14,126 nt of DNA from GWA1-54-10 sp964349675 (GTDB lineage: Bacteria > Patescibacteriota > Minisyncoccia > Phycocordibacterales > SBAW01), in contig CAYGHD010000014.1 of the NCBI GenBank assembly GCA_964349675.1, forward strand, positions 1 to 14,126. The letters are read 5' to 3'. A program made the position numbers and the translations under genes. Below are positions 1 to 6,774 of this stretch, piece after piece (position 1 is the first letter of the stretch; each line of letters begins with the position of its first letter). Below the pieces are notes generated by a model, which was not told the DNA's origin, did not search any database, and saw only the letters and a program-made list of their open reading frames with translations.

Positions 1-1
1 C

Positions 2-85
2 GACATCACGAATGCGGGCGGCATCGAAAAGGTCGTCGCCGCCGGCCGGATCATCGTGGAGGATCCGTACGGCGGCAAAGGCTAA
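2..85 (+). CDS. 3' end of an unrecognised GC-rich gene (partial)
   Basis: An open frame enters from the left edge and stops at TAA (83-85), encoding the last 27 residues of a protein ending in VEDPYGGKG. I do not recognise the family and cannot assign a function from so short a fragment. Two things support its being real coding sequence. The third codon positions are overwhelmingly G or C (about 23 of 27), as in a strongly biased gene, and a strong intrinsic terminator lies downstream (159-194) with no other gene end before it. The composition differs sharply from every other gene in the window, whose third positions are mixed. That could reflect a recently acquired gene, a highly expressed gene with its own codon bias, or a local strand effect. 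Confidence 0.5.
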   Translation, partial: DITNAGGIEKVVAAGRIIVEDPYGGKG

Positions 86-100
86 CACCTCTCCCACTCT

Positions 101-155
101 CAGACCCTAGGTCTGCAATAAAAAAGTTCTTCGAGTTCTATCCGCGATATGCGGA
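101..155. other. Intergenic stretch with two small inverted repeats
   Basis: Between the partial gene and the terminator there are two short potential hairpins: CAGACC (101-106) with GGTCTG (110-115) around a 3-base loop, and TCCGC (141-145) with GCGGA (151-155) around a 5-base loop. Neither is followed by a T-tract on either strand, so they are not obvious terminators by themselves. They may only add structure to the 3' untranslated region of the upstream transcript. I see no RNA gene here. Confidence 0.25.
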
Positions 156-158
156 AAG

Positions 159-194
159 GGCCCACCAACACTGTTTGGTGGGCCTAATTTTTTT
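159..194 (+). terminator. Strong intrinsic terminator
   Basis: A perfect 10-base-pair stem, GGCCCACCAA (159-168) with TTGGTGGGCC (175-184), encloses a 6-base loop and is followed by TAA and a run of seven T (188-194). This is a canonical Rho-independent terminator for rightward transcription. It ends the mRNA of the partial upstream gene and isolates the next gene, whose -10 box begins only 11 bases beyond the T-run. Confidence 0.9.
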
Positions 195-201
195 GTATAC
201 A

Positions 202-210
202 TGCTATTAT
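202..210 (+). promoter_or_regulatory. Extended -10 promoter of the 217 gene
   Basis: TGC followed by TATTAT (205-210) is a good extended -10 element with no recognisable -35. Only 6 bases separate it from the ATG at 217, so initiation at the usual distance would start the RNA at or next to the A of the start codon, giving a leaderless message. The terminator immediately upstream means this gene needs its own promoter. Confidence 0.6.
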
Positions 211-216
211 TTTTCT

Positions 217-1032
217 ATGCCGGGGTTTGTTGATCTTCTTTTATATGCAACCCAACAAGTAGGGGTCACACTTGCGGTGGGCGCACAAACAATTGTGCTT
301 GTGGCATACCTCCTGTCCATTCGTGATGGTATTTTTGACTCACAAGAAGAGCGGTTTGCTCATGCGGTTAAAAAAGTTCTCTTTGTTGGTATTATCTGCA
401 TTTTAGTGTCTGGCGCAGCCATTACTGCACTGGAGTTTTTAGCCGGGCATGAGGCTTTGGTGTTTGCCCCGGCGTATCTCTTTAAAATAGGCCTCATTGG
501 GGTGCTGGTGTTTTTTTCTTTAGTGCTGCGCGGCAACTCACTGCCCGAAGGGGTGCTTGAGGGGTTGGTGGGCGGCACGTGGTACGCGCTGTTTGTGGTG
601 CACATTTTGGCGCCGGTAGCCGGGTGGAATCAGCTTATTATTTTGTACCTTATTTGGATTGTCGGGTTTATGACGTGCTGGAGCTTTTTGCTGTTTATGA
701 TGCGGGATAAAGCCGCAACGTTTTCTGACGTAGTAAAAACTCCACAAGCAGCTCCGCCCACGCTTCAGCCAAAACCACAACCGTATACGCCGCCTGCTCC
801 GTTTGTGCCTGCACGACAAAAAATACAAGCAAGCCCCTTGCCAAAAACGCAGCCAGCGTTTGTTGGAGTGCCGCCAAAAATGGCTCCGCAAACAAAAGTT
901 TTGCCTGTAGCGCAGCCGCCGATACTTCCGCATATGTCTAACCCTGCACCAGCGCGCACCGCGCAACCGCCTATCAACCTGCCTACCATTCGAGTGATGC
1001 CACAATCACCCGAAGCGCTTGGTCGCCGCTAG
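217..1032 (+). CDS. Multi-pass membrane protein with proline-rich C-terminal tail
   Basis: The product has 271 residues and its family is not recognised. The first 165 residues are strongly hydrophobic with about four to five membrane segments (roughly 8-35, 52-75, 86-105, 121-135 and 138-163). The rest (about 172-271) is a low-complexity tail with about 27 prolines per 100 residues, many glutamines and alanines, and almost no hydrophobic clusters. Such tails are usually disordered and act as spacers or as docking sites for partner domains. The start is taken at ATG 217. The frame can be extended to TTG at 175, but that would put the start codon in the terminator stem and upstream of the -10 box. 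The gene is monocistronic or co-transcribed with the flavodoxin-like gene 34 bases downstream, which also has its own -10 box. A role in transport or the envelope is possible but not shown. Confidence 0.75.
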   Translation: MPGFVDLLLYATQQVGVTLAVGAQTIVLVAYLLSIRDGIFDSQEERFAHAVKKVLFVGIICILVSGAAITALEFLAGHEALVFAPAYLFKIGLIGVLVFFSLVLRGNSLPEGVLEGLVGGTWYALFVVHILAPVAGWNQLIILYLIWIVGFMTCWSFLLFMMRDKAATFSDVVKTPQAAPPTLQPKPQPYTPPAPFVPARQKIQASPLPKTQPAFVGVPPKMAPQTKVLPVAQPPILPHMSNPAPARTAQPPINLPTIRVMPQSPEALGRR

Positions 1033-1052
1033 GGCAGGGCTATGTTGCGGTG

Positions 1053-1058
1053 TATGAT
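1053..1058 (+). promoter_or_regulatory. -10 box of the flavodoxin-like gene
   Basis: TATGAT lies 8 bases before the ATG at 1067, in the 34-base gap after the preceding stop. No -35 element is visible. The spacing matches that seen before several other genes in this window and implies a transcript starting at or within a few bases of the ATG. Confidence 0.4.
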
Positions 1059-1066
1059 GAATTGAT

Positions 1067-1681
1067 ATGGGTTTTTTTACGGATCATTCAAAACGGAATA
1101 TCGTGCTGCTTGTCGGGCACCCAAACACCGATGATACGTTGAGCGCCCAGCTTGCACTTTTGTACGAAACAGCAGCAAAAAAAGCGGGGCATGAGGTTAA
1201 ACGATTTAATCTTGGCGCATTGCACTTCGACCCGATTTTACATAAAGGATATAAAGCGATACAGCCGCTTGAGCCGGACCTAGTCGCTCTGCAAGAAGCG
1301 CTCAAGTGGTGTGATCATTTTGTGCTGATATACCCAAGCTGGTGGAGCACGATGCCTGCGCTGCTGAAAGGACTGTTCGACCGGATGTGGCTGCCGGGGT
1401 TTGCTTTCAGTTTTTACAAGGAAGGATGGCGCGGGCATTTGCATCTGTGGAAAAAGCTGCTGCGCAATAAAACCGCGCGGGTGATTGTCTTGTCTGCGAC
1501 GCAACCGCCGCTCATCTGGCTCTTTTTTGGCGACTACACTAACGAAATCAAAAAGGCTATCCTTGGATTTGCGGGTTTTCGCGTGCACATGACTCGTCTT
1601 GGTCCGTCTGAAGTGGCTCCAGAGTGGAAGCGCAATGAGTGGCGCAAAAAAATCATCCGTTTCGGCACGCTTGGGGAATAA
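1067..1681 (+). CDS. NAD(P)H:quinone oxidoreductase-like flavodoxin-fold protein
   Basis: The protein has 204 residues and belongs to the Flavodoxin_2 / NAD(P)H dehydrogenase (quinone) family, the MdaB/KefF/NQO1 type. These are soluble FMN- or FAD-dependent enzymes that carry out two-electron reduction of quinones and related electrophiles with NAD(P)H. The N-terminal strand and phosphate-loop region (VLLVGHPN, then TLSAQL) is in place. The family signature around YPSWWSTMPALLKGLFDR, followed by PGFAF, corresponds to the flavin and substrate contact region (about residues 88-112). The length is typical and the fold appears complete. The start at ATG 1067 lies 8 bases after a -10 box. The true substrate cannot be told from sequence; some members regulate potassium efflux or reduce drug-like compounds. 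The neighbours give no metabolic hint. Confidence 0.85.
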   Translation: MGFFTDHSKRNIVLLVGHPNTDDTLSAQLALLYETAAKKAGHEVKRFNLGALHFDPILHKGYKAIQPLEPDLVALQEALKWCDHFVLIYPSWWSTMPALLKGLFDRMWLPGFAFSFYKEGWRGHLHLWKKLLRNKTARVIVLSATQPPLIWLFFGDYTNEIKKAILGFAGFRVHMTRLGPSEVAPEWKRNEWRKKIIRFGTLGE

Positions 1682-1730
1682 TAAGTTATCAACAGGTTGA
1701 TGCTTGCGAAGCTAGAAAAATTTAAGATGG

Positions 1731-1739
1731 TGGTACTAT
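1731..1739 (+). promoter_or_regulatory. Possible extended -10 promoter of the amylase-like gene
   Basis: TGG followed by TACTAT (1734-1739) fits an extended -10 element 16 bases before the ATG at 1756, giving a leader of about 10 bases. No convincing -35 is seen. A run of five G (1741-1745) lies 10 bases before the ATG and is a poor match to a Shine-Dalgarno sequence. Confidence 0.4.
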
Positions 1740-1755
1740 TGGGGGCAAGACTGGC

Positions 1756-4700
1756 ATGAAATTTGATCAAGACTTTCGCTCCAATATTTTTCTTGGGTTT
1801 GCCGCAATAGGGGTTGCATTTTTTTCATACTCACTGTTCCTCTATATGGGGGTGTACCCATTTACGGACAATCGCGGACAGCTTGCTGCGACGGGTGCTG
1901 CTGGTAGTTGCGCAAATTGGTCTGCAGCAACACCTGCTTCTGCGCTCTACTTCCCAGCTCGCGGGGTATTCTATTTGCCAGACTCAGACAAGTCGGGGTA
2001 CGTCACAGAGGTATTTTTTGGACCACAAAAAAGCACGCTGACAGGGCTTGCAGGGGATTGGAATAAAAGCGGTTTTTCATCAATTGGCTACTATGACCCA
2101 AGTACCGCAACATTCGCCCTTAAATACAGGGCAGTCTCTGGTCCTGCTGATGTGTCATTTGTGTTTGGGAGGGTAGACCCAGCGGCGATGGTTGCATTTT
2201 CAGGTGACTGGGATGGTGACGGGGTCTTTACGGTTGGTTTGTATGACAAAAAAGAGGGGAAATTTTATATAAAAAACGCCAATACTGCTCAAAGCAACCC
2301 AATAATACTAACTATTCCCGGGGTACCTGCAGGGGCAACGCCGATTGTGGGGGATTGGATGGGTGACGGCATTACTCGCGTTGGGCTCCATAACAAAACA
2401 AACAACACCTTTTACTTGCGGGATACTAATGATCCAGAAAATACCCGGAGAATCACTTCTTTTATATACATGATGCCTAATCCAAACTGGAAGTTGGTAG
2501 TGGGGAGATGGGACGCAAACACGAAAGCCGATGGTATTGGATTTCAAACAGGTACCATCATCATTCCCCGCAGAGGAGAAACGCAATATCTCACCCCACA
2601 AGGATTCCAGGGTGCTGAGCCTGTAGTCTTGTCAGGTAAGTGGATGCCGTCTCGTTGTTTGCAAGGGGCAGAAAATACAACACCGAGGTCACCAAGTTGG
2701 GCAAAGGATATGATCTTCTATCATGTCCGTATAGAAACCTTCACCCCAGAGCGGACATTTAAAGCAGCTACTGAGCGTCTGACGTATGTGCGTGATTTGG
2801 GCGTAACCGGCGTGGTGCTGACACCAATTGCAACGTTGGACTCAACACATGTAGATCTGCGCCAGCAGGTGTTTTATGGGCCAAGCCGACCAGACATACT
2901 CGACCCCCGCCTCGGCACAGACGCAGACTTTAAAGCTTTTGTGGCAGAGGCGCATCGCTTAGGGATGAAAGTCTTTGTAGATAATGTGGTGCATGGTATC
3001 AAACCAGAAAGTCCCTACGTTCCAAAAGCTGTTGAGGGAATTGACTACAAAACCGCTTTTGTAAAAAGCCCCGCAGCGCTCCCAGAAGACTTTTTTAACC
3101 GTACCGCAGCAGGCCTGATCCGGAAATCAAATTGGGGCACAGCGCAGTGGGACTGGTCGTCTTCAGCGCTGCGTGCATGGTGGTCAAATAACATTGCAGT
3201 GGCGTGGGTACAAAAATACAATGTAGACGGTTTCCGCATCGACCTTGAACCAAACATTGCGGGGTCTGCATTGTGGTACAAAGTGCGCGCCGATGTTTTG
3301 GCAAAAACAGGTAAAGAAATAGCGTTGATGTCCGAGCTACGCGCCAACACCAGAGGATACACTTTTGACTTTACTCAAACAGGCTTTGGCCCGAAAGAGT
3401 TTTATGATGGTGGCAAAAATCTGGTTGATTTTGTAAAAAGCAGCAAAGAAACGTTTGAGACGGCATTTATTTCCAACCACGACAAAGCTGACTATACGAT
3501 TAAAGGTCGGTTAGGAGCCTTTGCTTATGCGGCAATCTTGAGTCCGCTGGTGCCGTACTGGATGGTTGGAGAGGAGTTTAACGCAACACGCAGTTTCGTC
3601 CCTACGCCAGGTGGCTATGGAAACAATCTCTATTTCGCACAACAAAATTGGGCTGAAGCAGAGAATGCAGAAAATAAGGCCTTCTTAGAAAAAGTTAAAA
3701 AATTAGTACAAATCCGCAAGCAGTACAAAGACATTATCGCTCCACTTGATAGGCCTCTTAATCAAGTTAATATCGCGAAGGTCACTCAATACAGCGGTAC
3801 TGACCTCGAGCCCTACATCATGTGGAATGGCACTGCGGCTATCCTCGTTGCAGCAAAACGCGGCGCTGCTGGTGACATAGCCTTAAGTATTCCAACTACA
3901 GAGATCGGCATGTCTCGGGCTAATAACTTTAAAATCACCAACCTCATGACTGGGGAAGAGATGTCAAAGACGCTCCAAGAAGTCCTGCAAAAGATCTCCT
4001 TCCCTGTTGAGAAAGATGGTGTCTTGGTGCTTAAAATCGAAGGTCAGACTTTTGCCGCAAAACCTGCAGATGTACTCACCGGTGTGCTGGATAACATCCC
4101 AGGTCTTACGCCAAATGTGCACGGGTATGTAGATGGCGTCATTGAGCGAGATGGCTCACGCAAACTAAATGGATGGGCATGTATGCTTGGTAAAAATACT
4201 TCGATCAGTGTGCATGTATATCTGAACAGTCCAACGGGGGAAAAGGTATTTTTTACCGGGGTTAAAGCTGATATGCAGAGCGAAGATGGCGTGGCACGAG
4301 CATGTAGCGCCTCTGGTACAAACTACCGGTTTTCTATACCTATTACGGAAGATACGATGAAAAAATTTGGCGGGTACGGGATAGATGTGCACGGGATATC
4401 TACGCTCGGTTTGGCAAACTGGAAGTTGACAGACCCTAAAAAGACAACAATACCTGCGGTTGCGGTTCCGGTGCTGCCTCCAAACAGGAATGCAGGCCAT
4501 GGATACTTGGATGGTGCGAATTGCAGAAATTTCACTGGTTGGGCAATAGATATGGATGTCCCATCTGAGTCTGTCTCTGTTGAAGTAAAAGAGGGAATCC
4601 GGTCTATCGGTATTTACACAGCAAATGCTGAATCAGCTGACGTAAACAGGGTTATTAGTGTCACAGGGGCTCACCGATTTGTCATACCAGTGCCGCAAGA

Positions 4701-4809
4701 TCTAAAAGACGGTCAAGAACACTCCATAAATGTGTATGCGCTCGACTCGGTTACCAAAACACGAACCGAATTGCGCTTTAGTCCAAAAACAATTACCTGT
4801 ACGCAGTAA
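1756..4809 (+). CDS. Membrane-anchored GH13 alpha-amylase-like protein with FG-GAP-type repeats
   Basis: This 1017-residue protein is probably exposed outside the membrane. A single hydrophobic segment (residues 11-32) without a clear cleavage site suggests an N-terminal anchor. Residues about 60-300 hold repeats marked by GDW, GRW or GKW at 100, 150, 199, 250 and 294, resembling FG-GAP/VCBS calcium-binding blades. A GH13 TIM barrel follows (about 315-640). The predicted nucleophile is D496 in GFRID, the acid/base E527 in MSEL, and the transition-state stabiliser D576 in ISNHD. The family acts on alpha-glucosidic bonds in starch, glycogen and similar glucans, or performs transglycosylation. 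Region I reads DNVVHG (409-414), lacking the usual NH pair. An all-beta domain follows (about 640-765), then two related beta domains (788-891 and 914-1015) sharing a GWA motif. The exact specificity cannot be read from sequence. The gene stands alone, 41 bases before the racemase. Confidence 0.85.
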   Translation: MKFDQDFRSNIFLGFAAIGVAFFSYSLFLYMGVYPFTDNRGQLAATGAAGSCANWSAATPASALYFPARGVFYLPDSDKSGYVTEVFFGPQKSTLTGLAGDWNKSGFSSIGYYDPSTATFALKYRAVSGPADVSFVFGRVDPAAMVAFSGDWDGDGVFTVGLYDKKEGKFYIKNANTAQSNPIILTIPGVPAGATPIVGDWMGDGITRVGLHNKTNNTFYLRDTNDPENTRRITSFIYMMPNPNWKLVVGRWDANTKADGIGFQTGTIIIPRRGETQYLTPQGFQGAEPVVLSGKWMPSRCLQGAENTTPRSPSWAKDMIFYHVRIETFTPERTFKAATERLTYVRDLGVTGVVLTPIATLDSTHVDLRQQVFYGPSRPDILDPRLGTDADFKAFVAEAHRLGMKVFVDNVVHGIKPESPYVPKAVEGIDYKTAFVKSPAALPEDFFNRTAAGLIRKSNWGTAQWDWSSSALRAWWSNNIAVAWVQKYNVDGFRIDLEPNIAGSALWYKVRADVLAKTGKEIALMSELRANTRGYTFDFTQTGFGPKEFYDGGKNLVDFVKSSKETFETAFISNHDKADYTIKGRLGAFAYAAILSPLVPYWMVGEEFNATRSFVPTPGGYGNNLYFAQQNWAEAENAENKAFLEKVKKLVQIRKQYKDIIAPLDRPLNQVNIAKVTQYSGTDLEPYIMWNGTAAILVAAKRGAAGDIALSIPTTEIGMSRANNFKITNLMTGEEMSKTLQEVLQKISFPVEKDGVLVLKIEGQTFAAKPADVLTGVLDNIPGLTPNVHGYVDGVIERDGSRKLNGWACMLGKNTSISVHVYLNSPTGEKVFFTGVKADMQSEDGVARACSASGTNYRFSIPITEDTMKKFGGYGIDVHGISTLGLANWKLTDPKKTTIPAVAVPVLPPNRNAGHGYLDGANCRNFTGWAIDMDVPSESVSVEVKEGIRSIGIYTANAESADVNRVISVTGAHRFVIPVPQDLKDGQEHSINVYALDSVTKTRTELRFSPKTITCTQ

Positions 4810-4831
4810 TCCTGGCGGCAGCAGGGAATCC

Positions 4832-4876
4832 TTGCTATAGTGCATGAGTTATGGCGTTGTCTATAGGTATTTTAGG
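4832..4876 (+). repeat. 45-base direct repeat, copy 1 (promoter and start of the racemase)
   Basis: These 45 bases match 5582-5626 at 42 positions; the first 27 are identical. The only differences are at 4859, 4862 and 4872. The copy covers the -10 box, the 9-base spacer, the ATG and the first eight to nine codons of the racemase (MALSIGIL). The two copies lie exactly 750 bases apart and bracket the racemase gene. Confidence 0.9.
4833..4841 (+). promoter_or_regulatory. Extended -10 promoter of the racemase
   Basis: TGC followed by TATAGT (4836-4841) is an extended -10 element 9 bases before the ATG at 4851. There is no recognisable -35 and no Shine-Dalgarno sequence. The predicted RNA start lies within about 3 bases of the ATG. 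An identical element precedes ychF. Confidence 0.6.
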
Positions 4877-5549
4877 TGGCATGGGGGCGGCGGCAAGCGC
4901 CGATTTTTATACTCGCCTGGTTAGTTTGGCGCAGCATCGCTATGGGGCAGAGCAAGATTACGACTTTCCAGCAATGTTTTTGTATAATTTGCCGCTCGTG
5001 GGTTTTGATGAAACGGGTTTTGTTGACGTTGAGCAGGTTAAAAAGCAGCTAGTTGCTGGGGTTCAAAAATTAGAGCAAGCTGGCAGCGATTTTATCGTTA
5101 TCCCGTGCAACACGGTACATTATTTATATGCAGACATGCAGCAGGCGGTTTCTGTCCCGATACTCAGTATCGTTGAGGTTGTTGCGCAAGCAGTTGAAAA
5201 AGCAGGTTTGCGCACCGTAGGGCTTCTTGGTTCAGAGAGTACCAAAAAATACCACTTGTATGAATCAGTGTTTACCAAAAAAGAAGTAGCTACCATAACT
5301 ACTACAGATGCAGAGCAGGTAGAAATAAATAAGATTATTTTAAAAATCATATCAAACTCACAAACAGCAAAGGAGACGCAGGCGCTCCTTTCAATTATTT
5401 CTCGATATGCGACAGAGGATGTGGAGGGGGTAGTTGTGGGATGTACGGAATTGCCCATTGCTATTACGCAAAAAGACACTGTGCTGTCGTTGTTTGACTC
5501 GACGCAGCTATTGGCTGAAGAAACTCTACGATTTGCCTACGGTAAATAA
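4851..5549 (+). CDS. Aspartate/glutamate racemase family protein
   Basis: The protein has 232 residues and belongs to the Asp/Glu/hydantoin racemase superfamily, cofactor-independent enzymes that invert amino acid stereochemistry with a pair of catalytic cysteines. The N-terminus GILGGMG is typical of aspartate racemases and related YgeA-type enzymes. The first cysteine is C86 in PCNTVH and the second is C198 in GCTELP, both in the expected two-domain positions. The length fits the family. The likely product is D-aspartate or D-glutamate for peptidoglycan or cross-links. Assignment to aspartate rather than glutamate is favoured by the GGMG start and PCNT context but is not certain. The gene sits between the amylase-like gene and ychF with its own -10 box, and is bracketed by 45-base direct repeats that could allow loss of the gene. 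Confidence 0.88.
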   Translation: MALSIGILGGMGAAASADFYTRLVSLAQHRYGAEQDYDFPAMFLYNLPLVGFDETGFVDVEQVKKQLVAGVQKLEQAGSDFIVIPCNTVHYLYADMQQAVSVPILSIVEVVAQAVEKAGLRTVGLLGSESTKKYHLYESVFTKKEVATITTTDAEQVEINKIILKIISNSQTAKETQALLSIISRYATEDVEGVVVGCTELPIAITQKDTVLSLFDSTQLLAEETLRFAYGK

Positions 5550-5581
5550 AAGGCTTCACGTATGGCGATGCCGGCAAATTG

Positions 5582-5626
5582 TTGCTATAGTGCATGAGTT
5601 ATGGCGTTATCGATAGGTATTGTAGG
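5582..5626 (+). repeat. 45-base direct repeat, copy 2 (promoter and start of ychF)
   Basis: This is the second copy of the repeat at 4832-4876, with 42 of 45 bases identical. It covers the -10 box, the spacer, the ATG and the first codons of ychF (MALSIGIV). Similarity stops soon after, where the ychF P-loop sequence begins and the racemase GGMG begins. Confidence 0.9.
5583..5591 (+). promoter_or_regulatory. Extended -10 promoter of ychF
   Basis: TGC followed by TATAGT (5586-5591) lies 9 bases before the ATG at 5601, with no clear -35. It is identical to the racemase promoter and predicts a leaderless or nearly leaderless ychF mRNA. Confidence 0.6.
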
Positions 5627-6701
5627 GTTGCCCAATGTTGGCAAATCAACCCTTTTTCAGGCACTCACTAAAAAGAGTGTGCTTATCGCTAATTACCCTT
5701 TTGCTACGATAGATCCATCAGTGGGTGTGGTGTCTGTACCTGATGAGCGGCTCGACAAACTGGCCGCGTTTTCACAAACAGCAAAAGTGGTGCCCGCTGC
5801 AGTTGAATTTGTTGATATTGCCGGACTGGTTAAGGGAGCTTCAGAAGGTGAGGGGCTGGGAAATAAATTCCTTTCACACATCCGCGAAGTTGATGCAATC
5901 GCCCATGTAGTGCGCGTGTTCGACAATAGCAATATCCTCCATGTTGATGGAGACATTTCACCGGTGCGCGACATTGAGGTGATAAACCTTGAACTTATTT
6001 TGGCCGACATGGAGACGGTGGGTAAGCGGCTTGAGGCGCTCGAGCGTGAGCTCAAAAGAGGAAATAAAGAGGCTGTGCTCGAGCATGCGGCCTTGGTGCG
6101 TGCAAACCAAGCACTCCACGCAAGCAAACTTGCGTCGACCGCAGACTACACACCAGAAGAGCGACAAGCGCTCAAAGGGATGCATCTGTTAACCATGAAG
6201 CCGATGCTCTATGTGTTTAACCAAGAGGCAGGAGGGCACAACCTCAGTGAACTTAATGACGGACGGTGGGAGCGTTTGCTTGAGTACATTACAGTGCAAA
6301 ATGCGCAGTATGTGCAGGTTGATGCGAATATTGAAAATGAGCTCAAAGAGCTGCATACCGAAGACAAACAATCGTTCCGTCAGGAGTACGGGGTGTTTGA
6401 TGATGGGGTCAATGACCTCATAAAAGCTGGGTATAAACTGCTTGGGCTCATGAGTTACTTTACCACTGGCAAAGAGGAGACTCGAGCGTGGACTATCCCG
6501 CAAGGCTCAACGGCGCCTGAGGCCGGTGCCGCAATACATACCGACTTTTTTACTAAATTTATTCGCGCTGAAGTAATCCCGTGGAATACGCTTCTTGAGG
6601 CTGGTTCATATGCAAAAGCGCGCGAACAAGGGCTTGTCCGCACTGAAGGGAAGGAGTATGTCGTGAAAGATGGGGATGTTATGGAGTTTCTGCACTCTTA
6701 A
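5601..6701 (+). CDS. ychF: YchF/OLA1-family translation-associated P-loop ATPase
   Basis: The protein has 366 residues, full length for YchF (E. coli 363). Members are Obg-related P-loop NTPases that prefer ATP, bind ribosomes and affect stress responses and translation. The P-loop GLPNVGKST is at 9-17. The switch II region VDIAGLVKGASEGEGLGN (about 71-88) carries the DxxG motif and the hydrophobic residue that replaces a catalytic glutamine in this family. A helical coiled-coil insertion covers about 130-195. The C-terminal TGS domain (about 283-366) contains the family sequence beginning SYFTTGKEE and ends in DGDVMEF. The nucleotide-specificity loop reads N207-Q-E-A rather than the usual N-x-x-E. 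The gene has its own -10 box. The first codons share the direct repeat with the upstream racemase. Confidence 0.96.
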   Translation: MALSIGIVGLPNVGKSTLFQALTKKSVLIANYPFATIDPSVGVVSVPDERLDKLAAFSQTAKVVPAAVEFVDIAGLVKGASEGEGLGNKFLSHIREVDAIAHVVRVFDNSNILHVDGDISPVRDIEVINLELILADMETVGKRLEALERELKRGNKEAVLEHAALVRANQALHASKLASTADYTPEERQALKGMHLLTMKPMLYVFNQEAGGHNLSELNDGRWERLLEYITVQNAQYVQVDANIENELKELHTEDKQSFRQEYGVFDDGVNDLIKAGYKLLGLMSYFTTGKEETRAWTIPQGSTAPEAGAAIHTDFFTKFIRAEVIPWNTLLEAGSYAKAREQGLVRTEGKEYVVKDGDVMEFLHS

Positions 6702-6709
6702 AGACATCT

Positions 6710-6736
6710 TTGACAAAAAGACAAATGTGCTATACT
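6710..6736 (+). promoter_or_regulatory. Promoter upstream of the DUF5671-like gene
   Basis: TTGACA (6710-6715) and TATACT (6731-6736) are separated by 15 bases, shorter than the optimal 17, but the -10 is preceded by TGC (6728-6730), making it an extended -10. It lies 38 bases before the ATG at 6775. A second candidate -10, TG-T-TAATAA (6761-6769), sits 5 bases before that ATG and would give a leaderless message. The first is the best two-element promoter in the window. Confidence 0.6.
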
Positions 6737-6774
6737 TGTGCTAATCGAGGGCGCTTTATTTGTTAATAATTTGT

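Noticed and set aside
175..216. Upstream extension of the first membrane protein to TTG 175
   Set aside because: It would begin inside the terminator stem and before the -10 box; ATG 217 fits both the promoter and a normal hydrophobic N-terminus.
538..1005. Arginine-rich antisense frame of 155 codons
   Set aside because: It is the complement of the proline-rich tail region; its composition follows from that repeat-like coding and no family is recognisable.
1686..1701. DnaA-box-like TTATCAACA within an imperfect palindrome
   Set aside because: It is a single near-match with no cluster of boxes, AT-rich unwinding region or dnaA/dnaN neighbour, so not an origin; the 2-base loop also rules out a useful hairpin.
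5434..5616. Short frame running through the racemase end into ychF
   Set aside because: It is out of frame with both recognised genes and would read through the ychF promoter; no support.
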